Translations under genes and position numbers: made by a program
Shown here: piece after piece, positions 53,540-64,000 of the stretch
Numbering within the stretch: the stretch's first letter is position 1
Layout: every line of letters starts with the position of its first letter
Notes under the pieces: model-generated
Told to the model about the DNA's origin: nothing
Database searches by the model: none
The model's input: the letters and a program-made list of their open reading frames with translations, nothing else
DNA from: Siphonodentalium dalli
Lineage: Eukaryota > Mollusca > Scaphopoda > Gadilida > Siphonodentaliidae
DNA length: 64,000 bases
Direction: 5' to 3'
Assembly: GCA_032622095.1 (NCBI GenBank)
Contig: CP136068.1
Coordinates: 114,181,509 to 114,245,508, forward strand

Positions 53540-53790
53540 AAATGATCGAAGTCTGCAGAGGGCGAATTTGGCGATACTACCCGGCATAGCATCAACAAAT
53601 TCAACCTCTAACGACCTCATTCTATTTTGGTCTCGACCAACCATGGAGAACTAGCTACATATGAGGGTCACATATGGTGAATTTGGTAATGCTATAGCCC
53701 ACTCTGTTGGGTAGCATCACAAAACTCACCCTCCTTGGAGCTTATTCTGCAGACTGCATATGACCGTCTTCTTTTCAAGTTTCTATTTAC
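53540..53790. mobile_element. Hairpin MITE, family A, copy 4 with short core
   Basis: Two decayed modules at about 53550-53630 ('GCAGAGGGCGAATTTGGCGA') and 53665-53750 ('ATGGTGAATTTGGTAATGCT', 'CACCCTCCTTGGAGC'). The core is reduced to about 35 bp, like the short-core copy of family B. Confidence 0.6.
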
Positions 53791-55020
53791 ACGCAGTACA
53801 TGTATTTGCATGAATGCTTGACCTGGGTCTGGCCTTAGCACAGTACCTAGCCCAAGAACTCAGCTCATGGAAATGAAAATTAGTTTTGTGATACATAGTG
53901 GATTTCAGCTGAATACCTGTATTGTTGGAGAGTTAATTGCCAGGTGGTGTTGCCCTAATAATGTTTTCAAAAATCATAATTGACATAAATTTATGTGATA
54001 ATATGGGACACATCTAAAGTTACACTTTCTGTGATGATAAGAAGGTACACTAATGCTTTTATATTTGTTTACATGTATAATGAGCATTATGAGCTACCTT
54101 AGACAATATTTGGGGAAGAATCAATCAATAATTTACTGATCAGCACATGTATTCTGTGTGTTATTTTGGGTTTTCCAGGTATTTTTTTTAGAACCTGTTT
54201 CGTGTTGTTACAAAAGTTGGAATGACTTAGAAGAACCAGAAATGGAAATAGGGTAACTGTAATACTGACCATCAAGCTTAAATGGTGTGATATTACAGAT
54301 TTGGAGGTAAAAAGGGGGTGGGTACCCCGCATGAAATTGGAAAAAATATTGTTTCCTTCAAATAGGGGGGTGGTGGGTACCCAAGAGCCTAATGTCATGT
54401 CACTTTTTTCCGACCCCCCCCCCCTGGTTGACACGGTATATTTTGCAGGCATTTCGTCACAGGTTACACTACACCAAATGATTTACATAGGCCTCAGTGT
54501 TAACAAATCCTGCTGGCCTGTATTCGCAGGAAAGATTTGACCCCGCACGAGTATTTAAAATTGAAGAACGTCCTTTTAGACACACGGAAATGTGCCCAAA
54601 AGTACTTGTAAACGTGGTGGATCACACTGCAGCTTGACAAACGTCACACTACCCTTAAAATTGAGGAAAAAAATGACATCGAAAAAAACACAAACACCTC
54701 CCTTAAATTATTCGCCATTTGCACAGCCATAACCGTTTACCATGTGGCTATATTTGATGTTTCTCGATGGGAAACACTTTTGTGCATTTTTTCGTGCACT
54801 TTTCATCCATGTATCATTGACCATTCAGCTGCCAGAATTCTTTTTATGCTGATCCTAGCCAGGGTGCCAGGGGAAATCACTCTACTAATTTGTGTTTGGT
54901 GTATTGTAACCCACAGACAATCATATTGTGCCCTTATATGCACGACAACATGCATATGCAATACATCTTTACAAAACTTAACGACATGAGATATAAAATT
55001 GATCTAGTTCAACATGTAGC
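53791..55020. other. Intergenic sequence with no recognised gene
   Basis: Near 54300-54425, C/G-rich phrases ('GGGGGTGGGTACCC', twice, then a poly-C run) suggest an old repeat. No domain is visible in any frame. Confidence 0.4.
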
Positions 55021-55029
55021 GGTGCCACA

Positions 55030-55300
55030 TGTACTAACATTAATTCAAGAAATTCCATAATTTTTAGCGACGCAAAGCAAAATCGCTCACAAATTAGCTT
55101 AAATCGTGCAATTTCGAGTTGGGCCTTCACCCACAGTGAAGTTATTAAGGAACAGGTGAACACAAATATTACTGGACTATTTTTGTCAATGTTACACACT
55201 TACCTGTCACAACATCAACAAGTTCCTCACTGAACCCACTTCGGAGGCATTGAGTCCCTATAAAATATGTTGATTCTTGACGGGCGTACCAGTGGCTTAT
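55030..55300 (-). mobile_element. Foldback element, family D, diverged half copy
   Basis: 'CAATTTCGAGTTGGGCCTTC', 'CAGTGAAG' and 'TTATTAAGGAACAG' match the right arm of copy 1, and 55205-55300 resembles the family D tail. The left arm is missing. Confidence 0.5.
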
Positions 55301-56329
55301 AGTTCAAAGAAGTTCCAACGCAGGGAATTCAAGTCACATCAACCACAATCATGTTACAAATTGTGAAAAAGAAATAGTACAACAATAAATCAGCGGCGTC
55401 CATGTAAGAAAGGTGTTATAGGTTGTTAACAGTTGTATATCATAAATAAGTATAAATAAATAAATAGGTAAACAAATAAATAGCGTAGTTTATAGCAAAG
55501 GCTCGGTTCAGACCTAATTTACTGGACTCGTTTTGTAAATTCCGATATTAAATGGGGAAGAGTTGTAGATTCCATTTATTACATGATCCAAAAACCTCGT
55601 TAAAACATCATTAAATTAACAAATGTGACGTCAAACTAACATCGGCTTCTATAGAGCCTGCGATGACGTTTCACGTAACTATGGGTTGTTTGTCCGCGCA
55701 AAGAAATAGTCTCTAATATATGTGAATAAAGACTCGTTGGCTTGTTTAATGGGGTATATTTAATGAAATGACTTTCCAGTCTCTTCATTCATTACAGTTT
55801 GTTGGAAAATTATTGAAAGCCATCGTATTTTGAGACGTAGCGTACAGATTGTAAACATACGACAAACCGGAAGTCAAAGGTCGCCTGGCTCCATTTCCTG
55901 TTATGCAACGACTATTACATATAACAATTTATAGCAAGGGTTTATTGAATGGAATAAGGGTAGGATCATGTACTAAATGTAAATATGCCGGTAAATGTAA
56001 ATATAATGGACCTTTCCAGAGCTGTCAAACAAATAATTATTAGCAGATATTTTTGAACAATCAGAGACTGAGCCGGTCGATGGCTGCATACAAATTCGGA
56101 TGCCATCTCTCTTCACCCTAATTTGGATATCCATGCATACATTCAGTGTTAAAATGGCTATATTCAAACAACATTTTTGTTGTCAAATCATAATGTACTG
56201 AAATTTCTATTTCCGCCATGATGTTGGAAATTTATCCATGGTTATAACATCGACGTGATCGGTCGCAACGAATTTTGCTCCGTCCGGATATCGGGAAATA
56301 ATAATAATAATAATTATAAACGGAAATCG
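55301..56329. other. Intergenic sequence upstream of the LINE
   Basis: No gene. The (AAT)n run near 56300 and the sequence after it may be the 5' untranslated part of the LINE; the exact 5' end could not be fixed. Confidence 0.4.
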
Positions 56330-56385
56330 ACTGATGGCGTTTTAATTTTCATCTAATTGGTTGTCGATAAGAACAAGAAACGAAG

Positions 56386-57653
56386 ATGGAGATAATGGGA
56401 GACACATTGCACTCAATAGACGTACAGGAAATTGAAAAAATGGATGAAGATAATGATGAATTAGCACTACCTGATATGCGAGAGGAAGAGATAAGAGACT
56501 ATTCGTTGGTGATCGGAAAAGTGAATACGATGAAAAACAAAGGACTCATGGATGATATTCATAACATTGAAGTTAAAAACAAAGGTACTAGGTGTGTGAC
56601 AATAACAATGGACACATCCAAGTTTGAAAAATATGTTTGTGGGATTACTGAGAAATATTGGGACAATGAATTGCTCGTTGAAACGGAACATATTGTTTGG
56701 AAATGCATATATGATAAATCCACACAAAACATCTTGTCGAAGATCAGCTATGTATACCGAGAACAAAATCAACGAATGTGAAAATGCATATATTTCGGAC
56801 GACGAATAAGCTCATGATTCAGGGTTCGAAAATCAGTATTCAATGGTGGATAGAAAATCATCTACCTGTTATATACGAGAACGCGTTCGGAGAAAAGGCC
56901 AATGGTGATGATATACATGTACTCAGTGAAAGACTTTCGCAGATTGCAACAGCTGTTTCTGCACAAAGCACCACACCTCATATCAAGACACAAACTCTAA
57001 AATATGCAGATTCTAAACGGATTCATTTCACAACACCAAAGAGAACAACAAATGGAATCGTTCGGTATATTGGCAAAACATTAATGTTTCCTCCGTCGAC
57101 GACTAATTTTCTTGCAGCATCGACATTGAAGAAATCAATGGATGAGTTAAGTCTATGCATAGAGGAGATTCATATGACACAGAAGGACCATGAAACTAAT
57201 TTGGAACAAATAATAAATGATATGAAAGTTCAAATCCAGAACTCCATTAAGGTACGTGTGCAAGATATTGATAGTAGATTGCAAGATTTGGATAAAGAAA
57301 ATGATACATTGAAAAAGGAGACATTCAAAATCCGGAGGGAACAATCTTCGAAAGTTGATGAAGTAAAGAAAGAAAATGTATTGTTGAAGACAGAAAATAA
57401 AAAAATACGCAGTGAAGTTAATAGCATGATGACAAAAATTAATGAAATGAATGACATTCTCCAGCGTGAAAAGGATTTACCAAAAGCTTATATCGCGAGC
57501 AGAGACATCACAATTCAAACCGATAAACCTGTTCAGTCAGAAAACACGAGCACAGTTACGGACAATGGACAGACTGACGACTTGAATGTGATCTCCTCAC
57601 AATCACTACTTCCGATCGATGTTGCTGCATACGAAATCCCTCGACTGTCATAG
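56386..57653 (+). pseudogene. LINE ORF1, N-terminal and coiled-coil part
   Basis: Two overlapping frames: 56386-56781, acidic at the start, and 56778-57653. The reading frame shifts near 56780. The conserved phrase 'HIFRTTNKLMIQGSKIS' follows the shift and resembles the T-T-x-x-(L/I)-(M/L)-(I/V)-QG motif of many invertebrate LINE ORF1 proteins. From about 57130, a long coiled coil ('SRLQDLDKENDTLKKE', 'LKTENKKIRSEV') probably serves multimerisation. The end is polar and disordered. Confidence 0.7.
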
Positions 57654-57759
57654 CGGAAAGTATAAAGATAACGGAATCAGCTACGAATAACAACTTGAAC
57701 CACCAAAGGCGGAAACTAAACACATACCAGCGCGACTATCGAAAAGAATCCAGACAACT

Positions 57760-57825
57760 ACCATTACATCTCATAGTGGGTGACTCAGTAGTTGGTGGAA
57801 TCGATCCAGCTCGGATGTCAAGGCA

Positions 57826-57881
<56 letters not shown>

Positions 57882-58460
57882 CAACGGTGGTTACACATGG
57901 ACAGAGAATTGTGGATCTGAATGAATGGTTGAATAATGATATGCCATTTGTAAATGTTGCGAAAGTTACCATACATGTTGGAGTCAATTCCTGAAGGAAT
58001 GGAGTGACGACCAGTGTAAAAGAATTGGACGAATTAATGTGCAGCTCGAAGATAAAGTTCCGTGGGTCAGATGTGAGAATCTCGTCAATTCTTCCAACGC
58101 TTCACTCTGAGCATATTAATAAACTGATATATGACACAAACTGTATGTACGAGGAAGCATGCAGAAAATACTGATTTCATTATATTGACAATGATCATGC
58201 ATGGGTTTGTGTTCGAGCACAGTGGTAGGGTAAACTGTGAGTTATATAGGGACAATTGGCATCCAAATCGTAAAGGAGCAAGCGTATTGGCTAGAAGAAT
58301 AAAGCATGCCGAAAACGATTGTATAGAGGTGCCGAGTTCTCCGATGGAGCAAGTTGTATGCCGCGAGTATGGACACCAGCGACCGCGATACGATGTACAA
58401 CAGAGAGACCCGAAACTCAGCTGGGTTACAGTCGGAGAACCGCAAGTGGGAATTAAATAA
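57760..58460 (+). pseudogene. LINE ORF1, SGNH esterase-like part broken by (AG)n
   Basis: 'LIVGDSVVGGIDPARM' carries the GDS nucleophile motif. An (AG)24 microsatellite at 57831-57878 then breaks the frame. 'THGQRIVDLNEWLN' and 'VTIHVGVNS' follow, and near 58240 'LYRDNWHPNRKGASVLARR' holds the Asp-His end of the catalytic triad. Several frame changes lie between. The block order matches esterase domains described in CR1-like ORF1 proteins. Confidence 0.7.
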
Positions 58461-58620
58461 AAGAAACAGTTATGGACATTCAAACTCCAGTCTCATTAAA
58501 CACGGTTCTAATCAGGAAGAAATTCGACATGATGCTGGTTCAAATGAATTGGCATTTTGTAGACATCAACTTTCAGAGATTTTAAGGTTTATAAATACCA
58601 AACACATGCGAGATTGTTGA

Positions 58621-59043
58621 AACTACTTGAGTATTTAAATGTATTGTCATGTTTATATATCATATTCCACAGTACATAGTTATTGATTTACAATTTTACT
58701 GATAATTAACAAATTTAACTACATAATATTTAAAAATTAACAAATTTAACTATATTTTGAAAATTAACTGATTCAACTACATTCGAATGTAATTCTGTAA
58801 ATCTTTACATACCGATTACGCGATATGCTAAATCTCGACATTGAACTTTACTTATTTTACTGATAATTAACAAATTTAACTATATTTTGAAAATTAACAA
58901 ATTTAACTGTATTTGAATATATAGACTTTAAGTTAAGACTCGAAATAAATTGATAGACGTCAATAGTAAATCTCGACATTCCACAGACAGATGTCAGTAT
59001 TTGATATTAATTATTCCATTGACGGCTATTTCCATATCGTTTC
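58621..59043. other. Inter-ORF region of the LINE, AT-rich
   Basis: Contains three or four copies of 'AATTAACAAATTTAACTA' between 58700 and 58920. No reading frame. It is the spacer between ORF1 and ORF2. Confidence 0.5.
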
Positions 59044-59980
59044 TTGTTCTGGACGGCATACCAATTGAAATTCTCCATAAATATGAATAAACCGAATATT
59101 TCATGCAATAGTAGAGGAACAGCTGACTGTTGTAATGGTATCGCGCGACAAAACGTTGCATATGCTGCGTGGAATGCACAGGGATTTATTAATAAATCGC
59201 AAGACCCGCAGTGTTTGGAAATTATAGACAGATATTATTTTATTACAATCACTGAAACTTGGCATAGGCAGAATCAGAAATCCAAATTCCACATTACCAC
59301 TGCACTGAACTGAGTCGTAAATGTAAAAATGGACGTTCGATTAAAGGCGGGGTTGCTTTTTACTGCCGTGAACAATACCAGAAATTTATACACCAGATAC
59401 ACATTGTTGGTGATTATGCACTTTGTGTTGAATTTGGTGGTTTTATTTTCAACATGAAATCTAAACTTATTTTCATTTCCATTTACATTCCACCCGAAAA
59501 TTCAACATATTGGAAGACAAATTATCATAGGGACTCTCAATTTGCTGAACTTGAATCACTTTTGACTAAATTCAACCACAATGATATGGTAATTATGGGT
59601 GGAGACTTTAATGCACGAACTGGAAAAATGTGTCCGACTTTGTTGCAGATGATAATGATGAGCATGTCGTACTACCAAATAATTATACCATTGATGAAAT
59701 TTCTTCTCGTGAAAGTTTAGGCGAACAAGTGAATTCGTTTGGCCGACAACTAAGTTCGTTGTGCAGATCCGTTTCATTACGGATTGTAAATGGCAGAATA
59801 GTTGGTGACCTTTTAGAAAATTTTACAAGTCACCAATATAATGGCAGCTGTGTGGTCGATTACGTGTTAATCTCAGATCGATATATATCAGATGTTAAGT
59901 ATTTTTGTGTCAAGTCCCCCAACGAATTATCAGATCATTGCCCTCTGGCCATGCATTTACAATATAATAAAATCGACGAA
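59044..59980 (+). pseudogene. LINE ORF2, APE-type endonuclease
   Basis: The start 'AAWNAQGFINKSQDP' and 'ITITETWH' match APE motifs. A frameshift near 59290 leads to 'KGGVAFYCREQY' and 'IFISIYIPPEN', then 'VIMGGDFNARTGK'. A second shift near 59630 leads to 'NGRIVGDLLENFTSHQ', 'CVVDYVLISDR' and 'ELSDHCPLAMHL'. The order and catalytic Asp, Asn and His positions are those of LINE endonucleases that nick the target DNA. Confidence 0.8.
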
Positions 59981-61645
59981 TCCCATGTGAATAACATATA
60001 TAGCTACAATAAGCCGGACTTCAATTTCAAGTGGACACTGGGTAGTGCACGTAAAGCTGTTGAGGTCTTAGAAACTTCTGAAATTCAAAATAAATTGTCA
60101 AAATTTCGAACCCAATATCATAATACCGAACAATCACATGCTGAACCAGCAGTGGATGAAATTACAACAATTATGCAATTAGTAAATGAGCAAGCATCCA
60201 CCAAGGTAAGAAATTTGGGATTAAAAGCAAAAAAGAAACACCCGTCGTTTGATGAAAGGTGTCGCCATCTAAAATTTAATATGCTGCATATTTCAAAAAA
60301 TATTAAAACATATCCATTTGACAAATCGCTCATAAATAAATTTCATACAGCAAAGAAAATTTACAAGCGGGAATTAAAATATAAACTGAGGTTATTTAAC
60401 AAAAGTATGGAACTTGAAGATAAGCTCAATGCGATAGAGACTTCTGATCCTAGCGAATACTGGAATATGTTACAAAGGTTAGGAAAAATAAGAAACAAAA
60501 TACGGATGAATTAGATCCTGACTCCGCAGTATCATTTTTCAATGACTTGTATTGCAAAGACGTGGATGGGACATCACATGGCATACATGTACCAAATAGT
60601 AAATGCCTTGATATCAAGCATGAAATTAACAATGATGAAATAACAAAGCATGAGGTTCACGAAGCACTCGGCGAGATGAAAAATAAAAAGTATCCAGGAC
60701 CAGATAAGATTCTAAACGAACTTCTTAAAGCGGTAGTGCCGATAATTATTGACGATATAACGCGGCTTTTTAACATAGTAGATGAATCCTCTCATTACCC
60801 AACTGGTTGGAGCGAATCTTTGTTGAAACCAATACACAAAAAGATGGATAGAAAATATCCTAACAACTACAGAGCTATTGCATTGAACAATTCATTAGGA
60901 AAGCTGTTCAATAAGGTGATAAAGACAAGGCTTTAAAATTATCTTGAAAACAATAATATTATAAGTGAAAATCAGTTCGGATTCATGAAGCACAAAAGTA
61001 CAATTGATAGTGCATTTATACTCAAAACCATAATAAACCGATATAAAAGAGATGGAAAGCCTTTGTATACTGCATTCATAGATTTTCGAAAAATAATTCT
61101 GTTAATAGACCAATATTATTTGAAAAACTGAAGCAGATAGGTATAAGTGGGAATAACTTAAAAATGTTGAAATTATGTATTTGAAAAGTTCATATATGGT
61201 AGACACAAAAGCAGGATACGGCCCTGCGAACGTTTCGACGATTGGAGTCCTCCAAGGATATATAATATTACCCACACTATTCAAAATATTCATTGATGAT
61301 ATAAGGTATGAATTTGATCCCTCATGTTCTCCTATCCGATTAGGAGATCAACTGATAAGTCATCTTCTTTTTGCGGACGATTTGGTTTTGTTCTCTGACA
61401 CAAAAAATGGTCTCCAAAAATGTCTAAATAAACTAGGCGCATATACGCGCGTTAATTGTCTGAGTGTCAATACTGAGAAAACAAAATGTATTGTATTCCG
61501 AAAAGGATACACCCGAAATGTGCCAAATTTTCACATAAATGGGGCTATAGTAGATGTCGTAAAAGAGTATAACTACCTAGGTATAACATTTTGTGCCAAT
61601 GGATCATGTAAGAGGCTCAATCTGAAATGCAACTTAAAGGTATGA
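59981..61645 (+). pseudogene. LINE ORF2, reverse transcriptase
   Basis: After a basic linker, the fingers and palm appear: 'KYPGPDKILNELLKA', 'NYRAIALNNSLGKLFNK', a stop at 60934-60936, 'SENQFGFMKHKST', 'YTAFIDFRK', a frameshift near 61090, 'TIGVLQGYIILPTLFKIF', the catalytic 'LLFADDLVLFSD' (about 61370) and 'CLSVNTEKTKCIVF'. Both palm aspartates of the FADD box are present. Frameshifts near 60515 and 61620 and the stop make it non-functional. Confidence 0.85.
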
Positions 61646-62602
61646 AGGCAGTATTCTCGTTGAGAAAGTCTCTTGGAAAACATTCTCTGTTCTCTGTTGA
61701 TTTGTGGGTTAAACTCTTTGACAAACTCATTAAGCCGATTATTCTTTACGGATGTGAGATATGGGCTTCAGATATAAATTTGAACAGATTAAACACAATA
61801 CCGTGTGAAATTACTCACATAAAGTTGTGTAAGTCTGTACTCGGAGTTAGCAAACAGGCGTCAAACCATGCAGTTAGGGCCGAGCTCGGGAGATACCCGA
61901 TAGTGATCGATGCTCTACCCAGAGCTATCAAACACACATAGCGAATTTCTGAATCAGATGCACATTCACTCATCTATACTGCAGCTATGTCCAGTGATGA
62001 ATTTGTCATCCCTGAACATGAATCAGTGAGACTCGGCATTCCAAAATTAAACGAATTTGTTCCCAAATGCCTCAATTCACAAACAGATAAATGACATTAA
62101 AATCAAATTGAAAGAAAGCCACATAGAGAATTATAAAACTGATATTTTCAACGATGACAAATGTTCGGGCGCGAATAAGTTAAGGACGTACCGTGTAGTC
62201 AAACAACATTATACACAAGAACCTTATCTTAATATTGTCCAGAATATCGACACAAAAATTATGTTTTGTAAACTAAGAATTAGTAATCATAACTTGGAAA
62301 TTGAAAAGGGTTGCCATAAACAGCCAAAAGTGTCACTTGATGAAAGAATTTGTAGGAAATGTTACATGGAGGTTGAGAATGAAGAACACTTCCTAATGCG
62401 CTGCAACACATATGATAAGATGCGTAAACACTTCTTTTGTGAGATTGGGATGATGAGTGATAAATTTATTGAATTGAATGATGGCCAAAAATTCCAATAC
62501 ATAATGCAAAATAACGAGCCTCATACATGCAACATAATCTGCAACATGGTCCGGACATTTTTCAAAGAAAGGTCAGATTCTGCTGATATAATAATGAAAT
62601 AG
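61627..62602 (+). pseudogene. LINE ORF2, thumb and C-terminal zinc-knuckle-like part
   Basis: 'LIKPIILYGCEIWA' is the thumb motif of CR1-type and related ORF2 proteins. After a stop at 61939-61941 and a frame change, 'KLRISNHNLEIEKGCH' and 'ERICRKCYMEVENEEHFLM' then 'RCNTYDKMR' form the C-x-x-C, H, C arrangement common at the end of these proteins. Ends at TAG 62600-62602. Confidence 0.75.
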
Positions 62603-62954
62603 TTACTACAGTATATGTATTATGTTGAATCATTGTTGACATTGTTATATATATTTATTATTTTGACATCGGTCTCGTGTGGACGTTTTATGTCATTAAA
62701 CTATCTATCTATCTATCTACCTTGCTTTTGCATGACACTTGTCATAAACAATTAAGGACGAATAGAAAATATGGTCTCAGGTGTAGCTATGTATATAAAC
62801 GAGCAGGATCTGTCTGTTGGCAATTTTTCTCCCAGACCCCCGGAACGATTTAAACCAAATTTGGTGTGGCGAATCGGGGGTTCCCTGGTGCTGTTAAAAC
62901 GGCGTTTGTTTTTTTAAATTTGAATTGTTTTGTTTAAATAAAATTTTATTTTAA

Positions 62955-63345
62955 TTTGTTTGTTAATTGTTAAATTGAGTCAGCAGTTCAATCTAAAAAC
63001 CTACAATAATTAAATTAGTTATTTAAAAGAAACTGTAATTGAAAACTAAAATTGAAAATTAAAAATTAAAATTTTAAATTGAGTGAGCAGTTCAGTCTAA
63101 AAAATACAATAATTAAATTAATTTTATTAAAAAATAAATATATTTATAAAACTTTAACATTTTTAATTAAAATTAAAAATTTCAATGTTAAATTGAGCAA
63201 GTAGTTAAATCTAAAAACATTCAGAAATATATTTTTTGTGGAACTAAATAAAATTTGATTAAAAAAAACAAATTAAACTTTAAAATTAAAATTAAAAATT
63301 AAAAATTAAAATGTTAAATTGAGCAAGGAGTTCATATAAAATATT
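62955..63345 (+). repeat. AT-rich tandem repeat of about 110 bp
   Basis: Four units carry 'TTAAATTGAG-(T/C)-(C/A)AG' followed by 'AGTTCAATCTAAAAA', near 62970, 63075, 63185 and 63310, separated by runs of 'AAAATTAAAATTAAA'. The phrase is shared with the interior of the TIR element at 40555-40983. Confidence 0.65.
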
Positions 63346-64000
63346 CAAAAAATATATGTAAACAATGCGCACCGAGGAGACTATTCCAGCTAGATTTAAC
63401 ACAGGGCAGGCGTGGCTTATTGTTATTGGGCGGTACTACCACCACTGTGGGTGTGGCCTCTGTGGAAAGCTTCATTGTAAAATAATGCTGTGCCCCACAG
63501 GGGGGGGGGGGGGGGGGGGGGGGGGGGTCGTGAAAAAATTTACACATACAGGGCCCAAAAAATAAATTACAGCCCTTTTTGTTGAAACAAATTATTTTTT
63601 TCCGCCTGATTTTTTGGACCCACCCCCTAGAATAAGAAAAAAATCATTTTAAATCTATTAAATCTAATCAAACAAAATCAAAGGTAAGTTTTAAATTGGT
63701 CCGTTTCTGGCAGATGTTATCATTTCATTTGATTAGGATAAATATTATTTATGCTGGCAAAAGTATCAAACAATTGAAAAACTATCAACGGTTATGATGT
63801 TGTTTTCGACATTGAAAAATACATTTTGAAATAAAAAGTGTTTTATTCTACAGTATGCACAGATATTGTGAGGTAATATTTATAGTGCCAATAAGCCAAC
63901 ATTGTGTTTAATTTTTACATAAATAAACCAGTTACTAATTAATGACTTCTTCACTGTTGTTCCCGAAAAGGTGCCACCAACCATCATACCAGAACACCTT
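63346..64000. other. Right edge: poly-G tract, no gene recognised
   Basis: A run of 28 G at 63500-63527 is the longest homopolymer in the window. The Pro-rich or Gly-rich frames across it are artefacts. The remaining sequence to the window end shows no exon or element boundary. Confidence 0.5.

Larger units (their letters stand above)
56330..62725 (+). mobile_element. Nearly full-length, inactive CR1-like LINE
   Basis: About 6.4 kb in LINE order: ORF1 with coiled coil and SGNH esterase-like part, then ORF2 with APE endonuclease, reverse transcriptase and a C-terminal Cys/His motif. The 3' end is 'TCATTAAACTATCTATCTAT', a short tetranucleotide repeat instead of poly(A), as in CR1/L2-type elements. 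At least five frameshifts and several stops make it a dead copy. The esterase in ORF1 is known from CR1-like elements; the exact clade (CR1, L2, Nimb or relative) is not resolved by eye. Confidence 0.85.

Noticed and set aside
54301-54540. Possible exon with 'GVVGTQEPNVMSLF'
   Set aside because: Flanked by G/C runs and repeated 'GGGTACCC' phrases, with no domain and no convincing splice pair.
63332-63565. Proline-rich or glycine-rich protein
   Set aside because: Produced solely by the 28-base G run; no domain on either side.

Overview
This is eukaryotic, AT-rich, repeat-dense DNA from an invertebrate animal. The organism call is an inference. tRNA-headed SINEs with an (ATCA)n-type tail, CR1-like LINEs with an esterase-bearing ORF1, and repeats built on 'TGACCTTGACCTT' all suggest a lophotrochozoan, most likely a marine mollusc. 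Nothing bacterial or viral was recognised.

Two host genes are supported. (1) At the left edge, plus strand, 1077-1319 is the last coding exon of an SLC22-type organic ion transporter. (2) The main content is one minus-strand gene spread over about 36 kb (52367 down to at least 16964). I assembled eleven exons by hand from splice sites and matching phases. They encode 734 residues without a stop: signal peptide, short basic exon, Thr/Pro/Glu linkers, EGF-like module, chitin-binding (CBM14/peritrophin-A) domain, about 300 residues of acidic Glu/Ile repeats, a complete six-cysteine C-type lectin-like domain split over two exons, a mucin-like linker, and the first half of a second CBM14 domain. 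Nearly all exon borders are phase 1. The architecture is that of a secreted, acidic, chitin- and glycan-binding matrix protein (shell, cuticle, mucus or gut lining). I do not recognise it as a named gene. The 3' terminal exon is not securely placed.

The rest is mobile DNA, much of it inside that gene's introns. By region: 1.5-6.3 kb, palindromic MITEs, a Helitron-like element and a LINE fragment; 6.5-11.6 kb, a 3.3-kb foldback element and duplicated repeat blocks; 14.4-16.0 kb, two head-to-tail Helitron-like copies carrying an array of NRF-1-like motifs; 16-52 kb, the gene with its MITEs, hairpins, SINEs and duplicated segments; 56.3-62.7 kb, a nearly full-length but dead CR1-like LINE; 62.9-64 kb, AT-rich tandem repeats and a poly-G tract.

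Three mobile families stand out. Two have a hairpin-core-hairpin layout in which each end is itself a palindrome of about 80 bp. A third, Helitron-like family has four copies that all start with TC, end with a hairpin plus CTAG, and sit at A|T targets; two of its copies are joined end to end.
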